From Cognatishimia activa (GTDB lineage Bacteria; Pseudomonadota; Alphaproteobacteria; Rhodobacterales; Rhodobacteraceae), in assembly GCF_017798205.1 (NCBI RefSeq), contig NZ_CP060010.1:2294001-2358000 (forward strand): 64,000 bases of DNA. Direction: 5' to 3'. A program made the translations under genes and the position numbers. Under the pieces are notes generated by a model. It was not told the DNA's origin. It saw only the letters and a program-made list of their open reading frames with translations, and did not search any database. Positions 8,616 through 17,629 of the stretch are shown here, one piece after another. Numbering within the stretch: position 1 is the first letter of the stretch; every line of letters starts with the position of its first letter.

Positions 8616-9933
8616 GTATCTGAAACGCGGTAAACCCGAAGCGGATCGAGCCGAGGACGACGCGAAAACAGCAGCGATTGTTTCGGCAACGTTGAAAGAC
8701 ATCGAGCAGCGCGGTGACACCGCTGTGCGCGAGCTGGCCAATAAGTTCGACAATTTTGATCGCGAGAGCTATCGGCTGTCGGACGACGAAATTCAGGCGA
8801 TCATCGCCAAGGTCAGCCCGGAAGATATGGCCGACATCAAATTCGCGCAGGAACAGGTGCGCAATTTTGCGCAAGCGCAGCGGGATTCCATGTTGGATAT
8901 CGAAGTGGAAACGCTGCCCGGTGTGATTTTGGGTCACAAGAACATCCCTGTGCAGTCTGTCGGCTGCTATGTGCCCGGTGGCAAATTCCCGATGGTGGCG
9001 TCTGCGCATATGTCCGTTGCCACCGCTTCAGTGGCTGGCGTGCCGCGTATCATCGCCTGCACGCCGCCCTTTAACGGAGAGCCGAACCCTGCCGTGATCG
9101 CTGCTATGCATCTTGGTGGCGCGCATGAAATCTATGTGCTGGGTGGCATCCAGGCCGTGGGTGCGATGGCGATTGGCACTGAAAGTATTGATCCTGTGCA
9201 CCTGCTTGTGGGCCCGGGCAACGCATTTGTCGCCGAAGCGAAGCGGCAGCTTTTCGGTCGGGTCGGTATCGACCTCTTTGCTGGTCCGACCGAAACCATG
9301 GTCATTGCCGATGAAACCGTTGACGCAGAGCTTTGTGCCACGGATTTGCTGGGGCAGGCCGAGCACGGCTATAACTCGCCCGCTGTCCTGCTTACGAATT
9401 CGCGCAAACTAGCCGAGGACACCCTCAGCGAAATTGATCGGCTTCTGACAATCTTGCCAACCGCCAGCACCGCCTCTGTGAGCTGGGAGGACTATGGCGA
9501 GGTCATCGTGTGTGACACCTATGACGAAATGCTCGAAGTGGCGGATGACATTGCGTCTGAACACGTACAGGTCATGACCGATCGCGATGATTGGTTCCTT
9601 GAGAATATGACCTGCTATGGCGCGTTGTTCCTTGGTCCGCGAACCAATGTGTCAAATGGCGACAAGGTTATTGGCACGAACCACACGTTGCCCACCAAGA
9701 AAGCGGGCCGCTACACCGGTGGTCTTTGGGTCGGTAAGTTCCTGAAAACGCACAGCTATCAGAAGGTTCTGACCGATGAGGCCGCGACGATGATCGGGGA
9801 ATACGGCTCTCGTTTGTGTATGCTAGAGGGCTTTGTCGGCCACGCTGAACAATGCAACGTTCGCGTGCGGCGCTATGGGGGTGTGAATGTGCCCTATGGC
9901 ACGGGTGCACCACGCCGGATGGCCGCGGAATAG
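8605..9933 (+). CDS. Histidinol-dehydrogenase-family NAD(+) zinc dehydrogenase
   Basis: Start taken at ATG 8605 (442 residues); ATG 8590 would add five residues. Family hallmarks: YVPGG near residue 118, [33 protein letters not shown], the zinc/active-site stretch LLGQAEHG and a C-terminal GFVGHAEQC. Histidinol dehydrogenase oxidises an alcohol to an acid in two NAD steps. No other his gene is nearby and the gene sits inside a catabolic operon, so it is probably one of the non-biosynthetic members. A known example of that kind is HpsN, which oxidises 2,3-dihydroxypropane-1-sulfonate to sulfolactate. Function here is inferred as primary alcohol to carboxylate on the imported substrate. Confidence 0.88.
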   Translation: MAIEYLKRGKPEADRAEDDAKTAAIVSATLKDIEQRGDTAVRELANKFDNFDRESYRLSDDEIQAIIAKVSPEDMADIKFAQEQVRNFAQAQRDSMLDIEVETLPGVILGHKNIPVQSVGCYVPGGKFPMVASAHMSVATASVAGVPRIIACTPPFNGEPNPAVIAAMHLGGAHEIYVLGGIQAVGAMAIGTESIDPVHLLVGPGNAFVAEAKRQLFGRVGIDLFAGPTETMVIADETVDAELCATDLLGQAEHGYNSPAVLLTNSRKLAEDTLSEIDRLLTILPTASTASVSWEDYGEVIVCDTYDEMLEVADDIASEHVQVMTDRDDWFLENMTCYGALFLGPRTNVSNGDKVIGTNHTLPTKKAGRYTGGLWVGKFLKTHSYQKVLTDEAATMIGEYGSRLCMLEGFVGHAEQCNVRVRRYGGVNVPYGTGAPRRMAAE

Positions 9934-9990
9934 CCAAGACTGTGTGCGACACGCCCTTAAGGGCGCTGTCGCAAGACCAAAGAGACAAGA

Positions 9991-11046
9991 ATGACCGACG
10001 TACACACAACCAACAAAGCCTTGATCGCGCCTCTGCGCGAGGCGATGTACAACTTTGACGAAAAGGGCGTTCGAGCAGCCCTTCGCGCCCTCATTGCCGA
10101 GGATGCCGTCATCCACATGCCCTATCCGCTGGATGACATGACTGGCCCTGATGCCTTTTATGACACCTGCTACGCGCCACTGTTTCAGTCCATGCCGGAT
10201 CTGGAACGCCGGGACTGGATCGTCATGGGCGGGCTGACCGCCGATCACGAAGAGGATTGGATCGGCTGTGGTGGCCACTACATCGGCACTTTCGTTGCGC
10301 CTTGGCTGGACATCCCACCGACGGGGCATCTGGCCCATATGCGCTTTCACGAATTTTTCCGTTTCGTCGACGGCAAAGTCGTCGAAGTTCAGGCGCTCTG
10401 GGACATCCCCGAGCTGATGATGCAGGCAGGAGCCTGGCCCATGGCGCCGTCACTCGGCCTTGAATTCTGCATTCCGGGACCAGCAACTCTGGATGGCATT
10501 GTCGAAGGTCCGTGGGACAAGGAACGGTCTACCGTCTCCTGCGATCATGTCATCGACATGTTGGAACATCTCAAAAAGCACCCCTCGCAGGGCGGGCCCG
10601 AAGTGATGGAGATGGAAAAGTTCTGGCACCCAAAGATGAACTGGTACGGACCCGCGGGTATCGGAACGGGTCGGGGGATTGCTGGTTTTCGCAATTGGCA
10701 CCAGATCCCGTTTTTGAAAGCAATGCCCGACCGCGGGTTTGAGCGCCACAAAATCACTTATCACTTCTTCGGAGACGCCGACTACATCGCCGTGACCGGT
10801 TGGCCCAATATGATCCAGACCGTGACACACGATGGCTGGATGGGGATCGCGCCCGCAGGCAAAAAGATTACGATGAAGTCCTTGGATTTCTGGAGGATCG
10901 AGGACGGTCTGATCCGTGAAAACTGGGTAATGGTCGATCTGTTGGACGCGTATCGCCAACTTGGTGTGGATGTTCTGGCGCGTATGCGAGAGTTCAATAA
11001 AGTACGCGTACAAGGACGCATTCCGTTCCCGGTAGGAGACATTTGA
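9991..11046 (+). CDS. Double-domain NTF2/SnoaL-like protein (third of four)
   Basis: 351 residues with two SnoaL-like domains. Domain 1 (about 10-160) has IPPTGHLAHMRFHEFFRF and ends DIPELMMQAGAWPM. Domain 2 (about 195-340) has MNWYGPAGIGTGRGIAGF, GIAPAGKKITMKSLDFW and ends NWVMVDLLDAYRQLGVDVL. Both domains align by eye with the 955 protein, making this its closest paralogue in the window. The gap to the HisD-like gene is 57 bp; the stop overlaps the SDR start (TGATG). The repeated presence of this family in one operon suggests separate steps on related intermediates, or hetero-oligomers. Confidence 0.82.
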   Translation: MTDVHTTNKALIAPLREAMYNFDEKGVRAALRALIAEDAVIHMPYPLDDMTGPDAFYDTCYAPLFQSMPDLERRDWIVMGGLTADHEEDWIGCGGHYIGTFVAPWLDIPPTGHLAHMRFHEFFRFVDGKVVEVQALWDIPELMMQAGAWPMAPSLGLEFCIPGPATLDGIVEGPWDKERSTVSCDHVIDMLEHLKKHPSQGGPEVMEMEKFWHPKMNWYGPAGIGTGRGIAGFRNWHQIPFLKAMPDRGFERHKITYHFFGDADYIAVTGWPNMIQTVTHDGWMGIAPAGKKITMKSLDFWRIEDGLIRENWVMVDLLDAYRQLGVDVLARMREFNKVRVQGRIPFPVGDI

Positions 11047-11810
11047 TGACATTGCCACGTACGCCATCTTTTAACCTGAAGGGCAAACGCGCGCTCGTGA
11101 CGGGGGCGTCTTCGGGGATTGGCTTGGCTTGCGCGACGGCTTTGGCCGAATATGGGGCTGAGGTCACCTTGGCCGCGCGGTCTGGCGATAAACTGGAAGA
11201 GATCTCGCGCCAGATGTCGGAGCAAGGGTGGGATGTGCAGACCATGCCTGTAGACGTCTCTGATGTCGCGGCCACGACCGCCGCTGTCACGGCGGCGGGG
11301 CCGTTTGATATTCTTGTGAATTCTGCAGGCCTTGCGCGCCATAGCGCCGCTTTGGAAACCACGGAAGAGGACTTTGACGCAGTCGCTGACCTGAATTTCA
11401 AAGGCGCATATTTTCTGACAAAGGCCGTTGCGCAAGGTCTGGTCGACGCCGGGCGGGGCGGGTCGTTGATCAATATCTCAAGCCAAATGGCGAAAGTCGG
11501 GGGCATTGATCGCGCGGTCTATGCGGCGACAAAGCACGCCGTCGAAGGCTTTACCAAATCGATGGCGATCGAATGGGGCCCAAAAGGCATTCGGATCAAT
11601 ACAATCTGCCCGACCTTCATTGTCACGCCTTTAACCAAACAGACCTTTGACCGCCCCGAGCGGCGGGCCTGGGTCGAAGAAAAGATCAAGCTTGGCCGCA
11701 TCGGAGAGGTTGAAGACATCATGGGGGCAGTCGTATTCCTCGCGTCGGATGCAAGCGCGCTCATCACAGGATCCGCCTTGCTGATTGATGGAGGTTGGAC
11801 CGCAGATTAA
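11046..11810 (+). CDS. Short-chain dehydrogenase/reductase (SDR)
   Basis: 254 residues, classical SDR length. Start at ATG 11046, overlapping the preceding stop; a TTG three bases upstream is less likely. The cofactor motif is TGASSGIG (about 19-26), followed by NSAG, the catalytic Ser in LINISSQMA, and YAATK as the YxxxK catalytic pair near residue 160. The residue after the second strand (LAARSGDKL) does not clearly decide NAD versus NADP. It would interconvert an alcohol and a ketone, complementing the GMC and HisD-type enzymes. It is followed directly by the LacI repressor gene (TAATG overlap). Confidence 0.92.
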   Translation: MTLPRTPSFNLKGKRALVTGASSGIGLACATALAEYGAEVTLAARSGDKLEEISRQMSEQGWDVQTMPVDVSDVAATTAAVTAAGPFDILVNSAGLARHSAALETTEEDFDAVADLNFKGAYFLTKAVAQGLVDAGRGGSLINISSQMAKVGGIDRAVYAATKHAVEGFTKSMAIEWGPKGIRINTICPTFIVTPLTKQTFDRPERRAWVEEKIKLGRIGEVEDIMGAVVFLASDASALITGSALLIDGGWTAD

Positions 11811-12829
11811 TGACAGTCATTAAGATCACATCCGCAGAAGTCGCAGAACGCGCCGGGGTCAGCCAGTCGGCTGTCAGCCGCGTGTTTACACCTGGCGCTT
11901 CAGCCTCGCGCAAGACCGCTGAAAAGGTGCGCAAGGCGGCTATGGAACTCGGCTATCGTCCGAACGCTTTGGCGCGCGCGATGGTCTCGGGCAAGTCGCG
12001 GATTATTGGTCTTGTGGTCGCCTATCTGGAAAACCAATTTTATCCGGATGTGCTGGAAAAGCTGTCCAATGCGCTGCAGGCCGAAGGCTATCACGTGCTG
12101 ATCTTTATGGCGTCGCAGACTGCGGGGAATATCGAGGGCGTAGTTGATGAAATCCTTGATTATCAAGTGGATGGGATCATCGCGGCCTCTGTGGCCATGA
12201 CGTCGGACCTTAGCGAAAGATGCCGTGCAGCGGGCGTGCCGATGGTTATGTTCAACCGCTCGCAAGACACGCCGCATATGTCTGCCGTTACCAGCGACAA
12301 CATTGCCGGAGGCCGCAAAGTTGCGGAGTTCCTGATCGCCGGAGGGCACCAGAAAATCGGCTATATCGCCGGTTGGGAAGGCGCCTCGACCCAAAGAGAC
12401 CGTGAGGCCGGATTTACCCAAGGTTTGAAAGATGCGGGCACCACGTTGCACAAGCGGGGCGTCGGCAACTTCGGCATGGAAGACGCCCGCGCTGCAACGC
12501 TTGAGATGTTCTCAGAGGACGCGCCTGATGCCGTCTTTGTTGCAAATGACCATATGGCAATGGCCGTCATGGACACGCTGCGGTTTGAACTGGGCCTAAA
12601 GGTGCCCGAAGATGTTTCGGTTGTTGGCTATGACGACGTGCCGACCGCGGCTTGGCCCGCCTATGGCCTCACAACCGTCCGCCAGCCCGCCAACCGTATG
12701 GTGGCTGAGACAGTCGACATACTTCTAAGCAAAATCAACGATATAGACGTAAATCCGCGCAAGGTAGAAATTGACGGGCCGCTGGTCCTGCGCAAATCGG
12801 CCCGCGTGCCAGAAGGATGGACAGAATGA
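11810..12829 (+). CDS. LacI/GalR-family transcriptional repressor
   Basis: 339 residues with ATG 11810 overlapping the SDR stop (TAATG); the longer frame from 11795 reads antisense-free but inside the SDR end. The N-terminal helix-turn-helix is ITSAEVAERAGVSQSAVSRVF, followed by the hinge RPNALARAMVSGKSR, and a periplasmic-binding-protein-like effector domain with VADHMA-type VANDHMAMAVMD and VVGYDDVPTAAW. It very likely binds the two CG-centred palindromes at 1981 and 2038 and is relieved by the substrate or an early intermediate. Its location inside the operon means autoregulation. It overlaps the next gene by ATGA. Confidence 0.93.
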   Translation: MTVIKITSAEVAERAGVSQSAVSRVFTPGASASRKTAEKVRKAAMELGYRPNALARAMVSGKSRIIGLVVAYLENQFYPDVLEKLSNALQAEGYHVLIFMASQTAGNIEGVVDEILDYQVDGIIAASVAMTSDLSERCRAAGVPMVMFNRSQDTPHMSAVTSDNIAGGRKVAEFLIAGGHQKIGYIAGWEGASTQRDREAGFTQGLKDAGTTLHKRGVGNFGMEDARAATLEMFSEDAPDAVFVANDHMAMAVMDTLRFELGLKVPEDVSVVGYDDVPTAAWPAYGLTTVRQPANRMVAETVDILLSKINDIDVNPRKVEIDGPLVLRKSARVPEGWTE

Positions 12830-13815
12830 AGGGGTTCTCAAACCGTTTCGTAGACTTTCCCGATTACATCATCGGGATCACCAAAGAGATCTGGGAAGAT
12901 CGTGGCATCGCCACGCTGCATGAATACTATGCGCCCGACATTGTCGTGCGGTCTCCGGCCTCTGTTGTGGTCGGCAATCAGAATGTCATCGGCGCGACCA
13001 TGGCGACCCTGGCGGAATTTCCGGATCGCACGCTTTTTGGCGAAGACGTGATTTGGTCGGGTTCGCCCGAAGAGGGGATGTTGTCCTCGCACCGCCTGCA
13101 TTCCACCGCGACCCATGCCAAACCCGGTGTTTACGGGGCTCCGACGGGCAAAAAACTGCACTACCGAATTCTCGCGGATTGCCACGCGATCAACAACCAG
13201 ATCAACGATGAGTGGCTGATCCGGGACCAAGGCGCGATCGTGCGTCAACTCGGCTGGGATCCCAAGGACTATGCCCGCGATCTGATCGCGCGCGAAGGTG
13301 GGCCCGAGAATTGCGTTCAGCCCTACACGCAGGCAAATGAGGTCGAGGGGCCCTACAAGGGCAATGGCAATGACAACGAGTGGGGGCAACGCCTTGCGGA
13401 TATCCTCACGCGGATGATGAATGCGGATTTCACTGTCATCCCAAAGGAATACGACCGTGCCGCGAACTTGGAATACCCAGGCGGTGTTCAGGCGCTGTCA
13501 TTTGACGGGGCTGATGAGTTTTGGATGGGGCTGCGTGCGAGCTTCCCGAATGCCGAATTCAAAGTGCAGCACGTCATTGGCCGCGATGATCCGAACATGC
13601 CGCCCCGCGCCGCGGTGCGTTGGACGCTAAGCGGCAAGCACGACGGCTGGGGGTCTTTTGGCACACCTACGGGCAAGGACGTCTTTGTCCTTGGCATCAC
13701 GCAGGCTGAATTTGGTGAACTGATCGCTGGTGATATCAAGCTGCGTCGCGAATGGACGCTCTTTGACGAGACCTCGGTCTGGAAACAGATCCTCCTGCAG
13801 ACTGGGGATCTCTAA
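12826..13815 (+). CDS. Double-domain NTF2/SnoaL-like protein (fourth of four)
   Basis: Start at ATG 12826 (329 residues), overlapping the LacI stop by ATGA, with AGAAGGA about 8 bp upstream; ATG 12817 would have its ribosome site too close. Two SnoaL-like halves are visible: YGAPTGKKLHYRILADCH in the first and FGTPTGKDVFVLGITQAE in the second, each followed by a basic/aromatic strand (DEWLIRDQGAIVRQLGWD and REWTLFDETSVWKQ). It is more divergent from the 955 and 9991 proteins than they are from each other. Reaction unknown. Confidence 0.8.
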   Translation: MKGFSNRFVDFPDYIIGITKEIWEDRGIATLHEYYAPDIVVRSPASVVVGNQNVIGATMATLAEFPDRTLFGEDVIWSGSPEEGMLSSHRLHSTATHAKPGVYGAPTGKKLHYRILADCHAINNQINDEWLIRDQGAIVRQLGWDPKDYARDLIAREGGPENCVQPYTQANEVEGPYKGNGNDNEWGQRLADILTRMMNADFTVIPKEYDRAANLEYPGGVQALSFDGADEFWMGLRASFPNAEFKVQHVIGRDDPNMPPRAAVRWTLSGKHDGWGSFGTPTGKDVFVLGITQAEFGELIAGDIKLRREWTLFDETSVWKQILLQTGDL

Positions 13816-13973
13816 GTGGTCGATTGCGGCACATATCGGTTGGACAGCAGTCAAACGCTGTGCCGCTTTCACATTCACCGTTCGTCGCTGCGCGCGCGGC
13901 GGCTCAATCCTCATCCTCCGGGCTGGGCGTGTACAGCACGCGCAACCCACGGAAACTCTAGAGGAAATACGCA

Positions 13974-14942
13974 ATGACACCCCAAGACATGGAAGCCCGC
14001 ATCGTTCGCTATGGCGACCTTAAACCCTGTAAGACTGCCTTTATCGACGCACATACGCCCGGCAGTGATCAGAAAGAAAACTTCACCATCATCGGAGGTG
14101 GCGTCAGCGAAAGCCCCGACCAGCACGTGCACATCACAACGCCCCATGGGTTTAATATCGGCGCGGCAGGGCAGCCGCCAAAGTGCCGCAACTCTTTGCA
14201 CGATCATCGCACGGCTGAAGTATTCTTTGTGCTCTCAGGCCGCTGGCGGTTCTTTTGGGGGCGCTGGGGCGATGCGGGCGAAGTCACTCTGGAGCCCGGC
14301 GATATCTTCAACATTCCAACTGGCATTTTCCGCGGTTTTGAGAACATCGGCACCGACTATGGAATGATCATGGCGATCCTCGGTGGCAACGATGCCGGCG
14401 GCGGTGTCATGTGGGCCCCTCAGGTGATCGAAGACGCCGCCGACCATGGGTTGATCTTGGCCGAAACCGGCAAGCTCTATGACACTAAAAAGGGCGAAGC
14501 ACTGCCCGACGGCGTCAAGCCGATGCCCTTGCTGACGGCCGAAGAACTCGCCCTGCGACCAGAGCCCACCACAGCAGATGTTTTGCCCAACCATGTCGCG
14601 CGTTATTTGGACATGATGGCCTATTCCGACAAATCGCCCTGCAAAGTCATCGGGGAAACCGGCCTTTTGAAAGACAAGCCCGGGTTTGAGGTCGATTTCA
14701 TTTCGCGCGCATCCGCCAGCGATCAAATGCACAGCCACGACAAGCCGTCGGTCTTGATGCCGGTCAAAGGCCATTGGCGCGTGGATTGGGACGGCGGCAC
14801 CACAACGCTCGCACCGGGTGACACTATGTCGATCCCAGAAGGTCTGTCACACCGGGCAACGCCCTCGATGACCGGCGAAGCTGCGCTCTATCACATCATT
14901 GCAACTGACGATCCCGCAGGTCTGACCTGGACTGGACACTGA
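13974..14942 (+). CDS. Bicupin (two cupin_2-type domains)
   Basis: 322 residues. The first cupin core reads SLHDHRTAEVFFVLSGRW and LEPGDIFNIPTGIFRGFENI (about 70-125). The second reads QMHSHDKPSVLMPVKGHW and LAPGDTMSIPEGLSHRA (about 245-295). His pairs are present in both, so metal binding is possible in each. Bicupins include dioxygenases, isomerases and decarboxylases, and the sequence does not separate these. A 158-bp gap before this gene shows no other ORF or clear promoter; AGAGGAAATACGCA precedes the ATG. It lies 22 bp before the MetE-like gene and likely shares its transcript. Confidence 0.8.
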   Translation: MTPQDMEARIVRYGDLKPCKTAFIDAHTPGSDQKENFTIIGGGVSESPDQHVHITTPHGFNIGAAGQPPKCRNSLHDHRTAEVFFVLSGRWRFFWGRWGDAGEVTLEPGDIFNIPTGIFRGFENIGTDYGMIMAILGGNDAGGGVMWAPQVIEDAADHGLILAETGKLYDTKKGEALPDGVKPMPLLTAEELALRPEPTTADVLPNHVARYLDMMAYSDKSPCKVIGETGLLKDKPGFEVDFISRASASDQMHSHDKPSVLMPVKGHWRVDWDGGTTTLAPGDTMSIPEGLSHRATPSMTGEAALYHIIATDDPAGLTWTGH

Positions 14943-14964
14943 CGCCAAAAGGAGAGGCCTCGCC

Positions 14965-16089
14965 ATGACCAAGATTTTGACGACCCATGTCGGCTCTTTG
15001 CCACGTACCCAAGACGTTGTGGATTTCATCTTCGCCCGTGAACACGGCAAGGACTACGACCAAGACGCCTTTGATGCCTGCATGGCGGCAGCGGTGGACG
15101 ACACCGTGCGCAAGCAGGTTGCGGCGGGCGTCGATATCGTGAGTGATGGCGAGACCTCAAAGATTTCTTACGCGACCTATGTCAAAGACCGCTACACGGG
15201 GTTTGACGGCGATAGCCCGCGCAATGCGCCTGCGGACCTCAAGCAATTCCCGAGCTTTCTCAAGCGGTTGGCGGATGATGGCGGGACACCGCAATATGCG
15301 CGCCCCATGTGCGTTGGCGAGGTGAAGTCCAAGGGGCAAGGAGAGCTGCAAAAGGACATCACCAACCTCAAATACGCGATGGCGGAACATGGTGTTGAAC
15401 GGGGCTTCATGAATGCGGCGTCGCCGGGGGTGATTTCCCTGTTCTTGCAAAACGATCACTACGCCACGCGCGAGGCCTATCTGGCGGCGCTCGCCGATGC
15501 CATGAAAGAGGAATATGAAACCATCGTCGGTGCTGGCTTGGACTTGCAGCTCGACTGCCCCGATCTCGCTCTGTCGCGGCATATGCTGTTCAATGATTTG
15601 TCCGACGACGAATTCCTAAAGATCGCGGCATCTCATGTCGAAGCGCTGAACCACGCACTGCAGGATGTGCCGGCCGAGAAAGTGCGCGTTCACATCTGTT
15701 GGGGTAACTACGAAGGGCCACACGTCTGCGATATCCCCATGTCCAAGATGTTTGACACGCTGATGTCGACGAAATCGCGCTATGTGCTTTTCGAAACCTC
15801 AAACCCGCGCCACGGCCACGAATGGAGCGTCTTCCGCGACCGCAAAGCCGATATTCCAGAGGATAAGGTTCTCGTGCCCGGCGTGGTCGATTCGACCACG
15901 AACTTCGTGGAACACCCAGAGCTTGTTGCCGAGCGTGTGTCGCGCTTTGTCGACATCGTTGGGGCAGATCGCGTGATTGCGGGGTCCGATTGCGGGTTCG
16001 GCACCTTTGCGGGGTTCGGCGCCGTCGATCCTGATATTGCCTATGCCAAGCTCGGATCCCTTTCAAAAGGCGCAGCTTTGGCGGGATGA
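14965..16089 (+). CDS. Short MetE-like zinc protein (C-terminal methionine-synthase fold)
   Basis: 374 residues, about half the length of methionine synthase MetE; only the catalytic barrel is present. The N-terminus has the family opening THVGSLPRT. Zinc ligands can be read in order: His and Cys in VHICWGNYEGPH, a Glu in FETSNPRHGHEW and Cys in GSDCGFGTFAGFG. Proteins of this size include thiol methyltransferases/demethylases and epoxyalkane:coenzyme M transferase. In a catabolic operon a methionine biosynthesis role is unlikely; attack of a zinc-bound thiolate on a methyl group or epoxide is a better inference. It overlaps the next gene by ATGA. Confidence 0.85.
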   Translation: MTKILTTHVGSLPRTQDVVDFIFAREHGKDYDQDAFDACMAAAVDDTVRKQVAAGVDIVSDGETSKISYATYVKDRYTGFDGDSPRNAPADLKQFPSFLKRLADDGGTPQYARPMCVGEVKSKGQGELQKDITNLKYAMAEHGVERGFMNAASPGVISLFLQNDHYATREAYLAALADAMKEEYETIVGAGLDLQLDCPDLALSRHMLFNDLSDDEFLKIAASHVEALNHALQDVPAEKVRVHICWGNYEGPHVCDIPMSKMFDTLMSTKSRYVLFETSNPRHGHEWSVFRDRKADIPEDKVLVPGVVDSTTNFVEHPELVAERVSRFVDIVGADRVIAGSDCGFGTFAGFGAVDPDIAYAKLGSLSKGAALAG

Positions 16090-16781
16090 CACCGCTTGTT
16101 CTGATCCCAGGCATGATGTGCGACGCGCGGCTTTTTGGGCCGCAAGTTGACGCGTTTTCAATGGATTACGATCTGATCTTCGCTTCGATCACAGAAGAAG
16201 CCAGTGTCACAAAACTGGCAGAGCGTGTTTTGAGCCAAGCACCCGAGCGTTTTGCAGTTGCGGGCCTGTCGATGGGTGGGATCGTCGCGATGGAGATGAT
16301 GCGGATCGCGCCACAGCGGATCGAGCGAATTGCGCTGATGGACACAAATCCGATGGCTGAAACGGAACAGGTCAAAGCTGGTCGTATCCCCCAGATGATG
16401 GCCGTGCGTGAAGGGCGGCTTGCATCTGTGATGCGGGATGAGATGAAACCAAAATACCTCGCGCCCGGGCCCGGTCGTAAGGACGTTCTGGATCTTTGCA
16501 TGAAGATGGCGCTGGGCATAGGACCACACGCGTTCTTGCGCCAATCCCGCGCCTTGATGGATCGCCCCGATCAAACCGAAACCCTGCGCGGCAGCACTAT
16601 TCCGTCCCTGATCCTTTGTGGCCGCTATGATAAGCTCTGCCCAATAACCCGGCATGAATATATGGCCTCTTTGATGCCACATGCGGATTTTGAAGTCATC
16701 GAGGACGCGGGCCATTTGCCCACGCTTGAAAACCCTGACGCAACAAACCAAGCGCTGGCGCGCTGGCTGGAGGCCGCATGA
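16086..16781 (+). CDS. Alpha/beta hydrolase
   Basis: 231 residues. The nucleophile elbow is GLSMGG (Ser near residue 61) and the catalytic His is in DAGHLPTLENPD near the C-terminus. The acid is probably the Asp in LCGRYDKLCP. The oxyanion region is PGMMCDARLF after strand 1. No signal peptide. Likely an esterase, lactonase or C-C hydrolase acting on a late intermediate. It is coupled by ATGA overlaps to both the MetE-like gene upstream and the RraA-like gene downstream. Confidence 0.88.
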   Translation: MTPLVLIPGMMCDARLFGPQVDAFSMDYDLIFASITEEASVTKLAERVLSQAPERFAVAGLSMGGIVAMEMMRIAPQRIERIALMDTNPMAETEQVKAGRIPQMMAVREGRLASVMRDEMKPKYLAPGPGRKDVLDLCMKMALGIGPHAFLRQSRALMDRPDQTETLRGSTIPSLILCGRYDKLCPITRHEYMASLMPHADFEVIEDAGHLPTLENPDATNQALARWLEAA

Positions 16782-17473
16782 ACGACGATCTTTTGACCCT
16801 TTTGAAACAAGTGGATACGCCAACAGTTTGCAACGCGATTGAGGTGGTCGAAGGCAAGCGCGGCTTTGACCAATTCACCCGCGGCACCATGCTGTCCAGC
16901 GCCCCAGAAGAGGGGGCGATTGTCGGCTATGCTCGGACGGCCAAGATTTCGGCCATCGCGCCGCCATCCGAGGCGCCAGAGGTCATCAAAGCACGGCGCA
17001 TGGACTATTATCGCCATATGGCCAGCGGTCCGCGACCGGCGATTGCTGTGGTGGAAGATGTCGATGGCGACGATGCTATCGGCGCCTATTGGGGCGAGAT
17101 CAATACCACAATTCACAAAGGCTTCGGCCTAAACGGTGCGCTGACAAATGGCGTCATGCGCGACCTCGGCGACTTACCAGAGGGCTTTCCTGTGATCGCG
17201 GGGTCGATTGGCCCGAGCCATGGTTTCGTCCACGTCAAAGAAATCGCGACTCCGGTTACGATTTTCGGTCTCACGATCAATGACGGCGACTTCGTTCACG
17301 CAGATCGTCACGGAGCCCTGGTTGTCCCTGCACAGCATATGGGCAAGTTGGAGGCTGGCGTGCGTAAGCTATTGGAGACTGAGCGGATTATCCTTGATGC
17401 CGCTAAAGGCAACGACTTCGATTTCGCGAAATTTGAAGAGGCCTGGGCAAAGTTCGAAGCGTCCAGAACTTAA
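16778..17473 (+). CDS. RraA-like protein (aldolase/decarboxylase family)
   Basis: 231 residues. It has the RraA/HMG-aldolase pattern: GYARTAKI, an acidic DGDDAIGAYWGE element, and NGALTNGVMRDLGDL with the conserved RD pair that contacts substrate in class II pyruvate aldolases of this family. C-terminal VHADRHGALVVP is also typical. Members cleave 4-hydroxy-4-methyl-2-oxoglutarate-type compounds or decarboxylate oxaloacetate. As the last gene of the series it would release a central metabolite such as pyruvate; this is inference. It may instead be an inactive relative. Confidence 0.85.
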   Translation: MNDDLLTLLKQVDTPTVCNAIEVVEGKRGFDQFTRGTMLSSAPEEGAIVGYARTAKISAIAPPSEAPEVIKARRMDYYRHMASGPRPAIAVVEDVDGDDAIGAYWGEINTTIHKGFGLNGALTNGVMRDLGDLPEGFPVIAGSIGPSHGFVHVKEIATPVTIFGLTINDGDFVHADRHGALVVPAQHMGKLEAGVRKLLETERIILDAAKGNDFDFAKFEEAWAKFEASRT

Positions 17474-17480
17474 AGACGGG

Positions 17481-17534
17481 CCAATTCGGTTTCTCGGGAG
17501 CGGTGCCTGCGCCAGTAACTGCGAACCGAATGGG
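17481..17534 (+). terminator. Inverted repeat closing the first cluster
   Basis: CCAATTCGGTT (17481-17491) and AACCGAATGGG (17524-17534) pair with one mismatch over a 32-nt loop, eight bases after the RraA-like stop. It lies between convergent genes. There is no good U-tract, so termination is only moderately supported. Confidence 0.4.
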
Positions 17535-17629
17535 TGAAACTTGTAATGCAGCTTAACGTGCTGGAAGTGCTGCAGGAATTTCGGTCGATCAATCGGCCGG
17601 GCTATGAACGAACGCTCTGCCGCTTCCAA

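Noticed and set aside
8605-9933. hisD (histidine biosynthesis) call
   Set aside because: No other his gene nearby and full embedding in a LacI-controlled catabolic operon.
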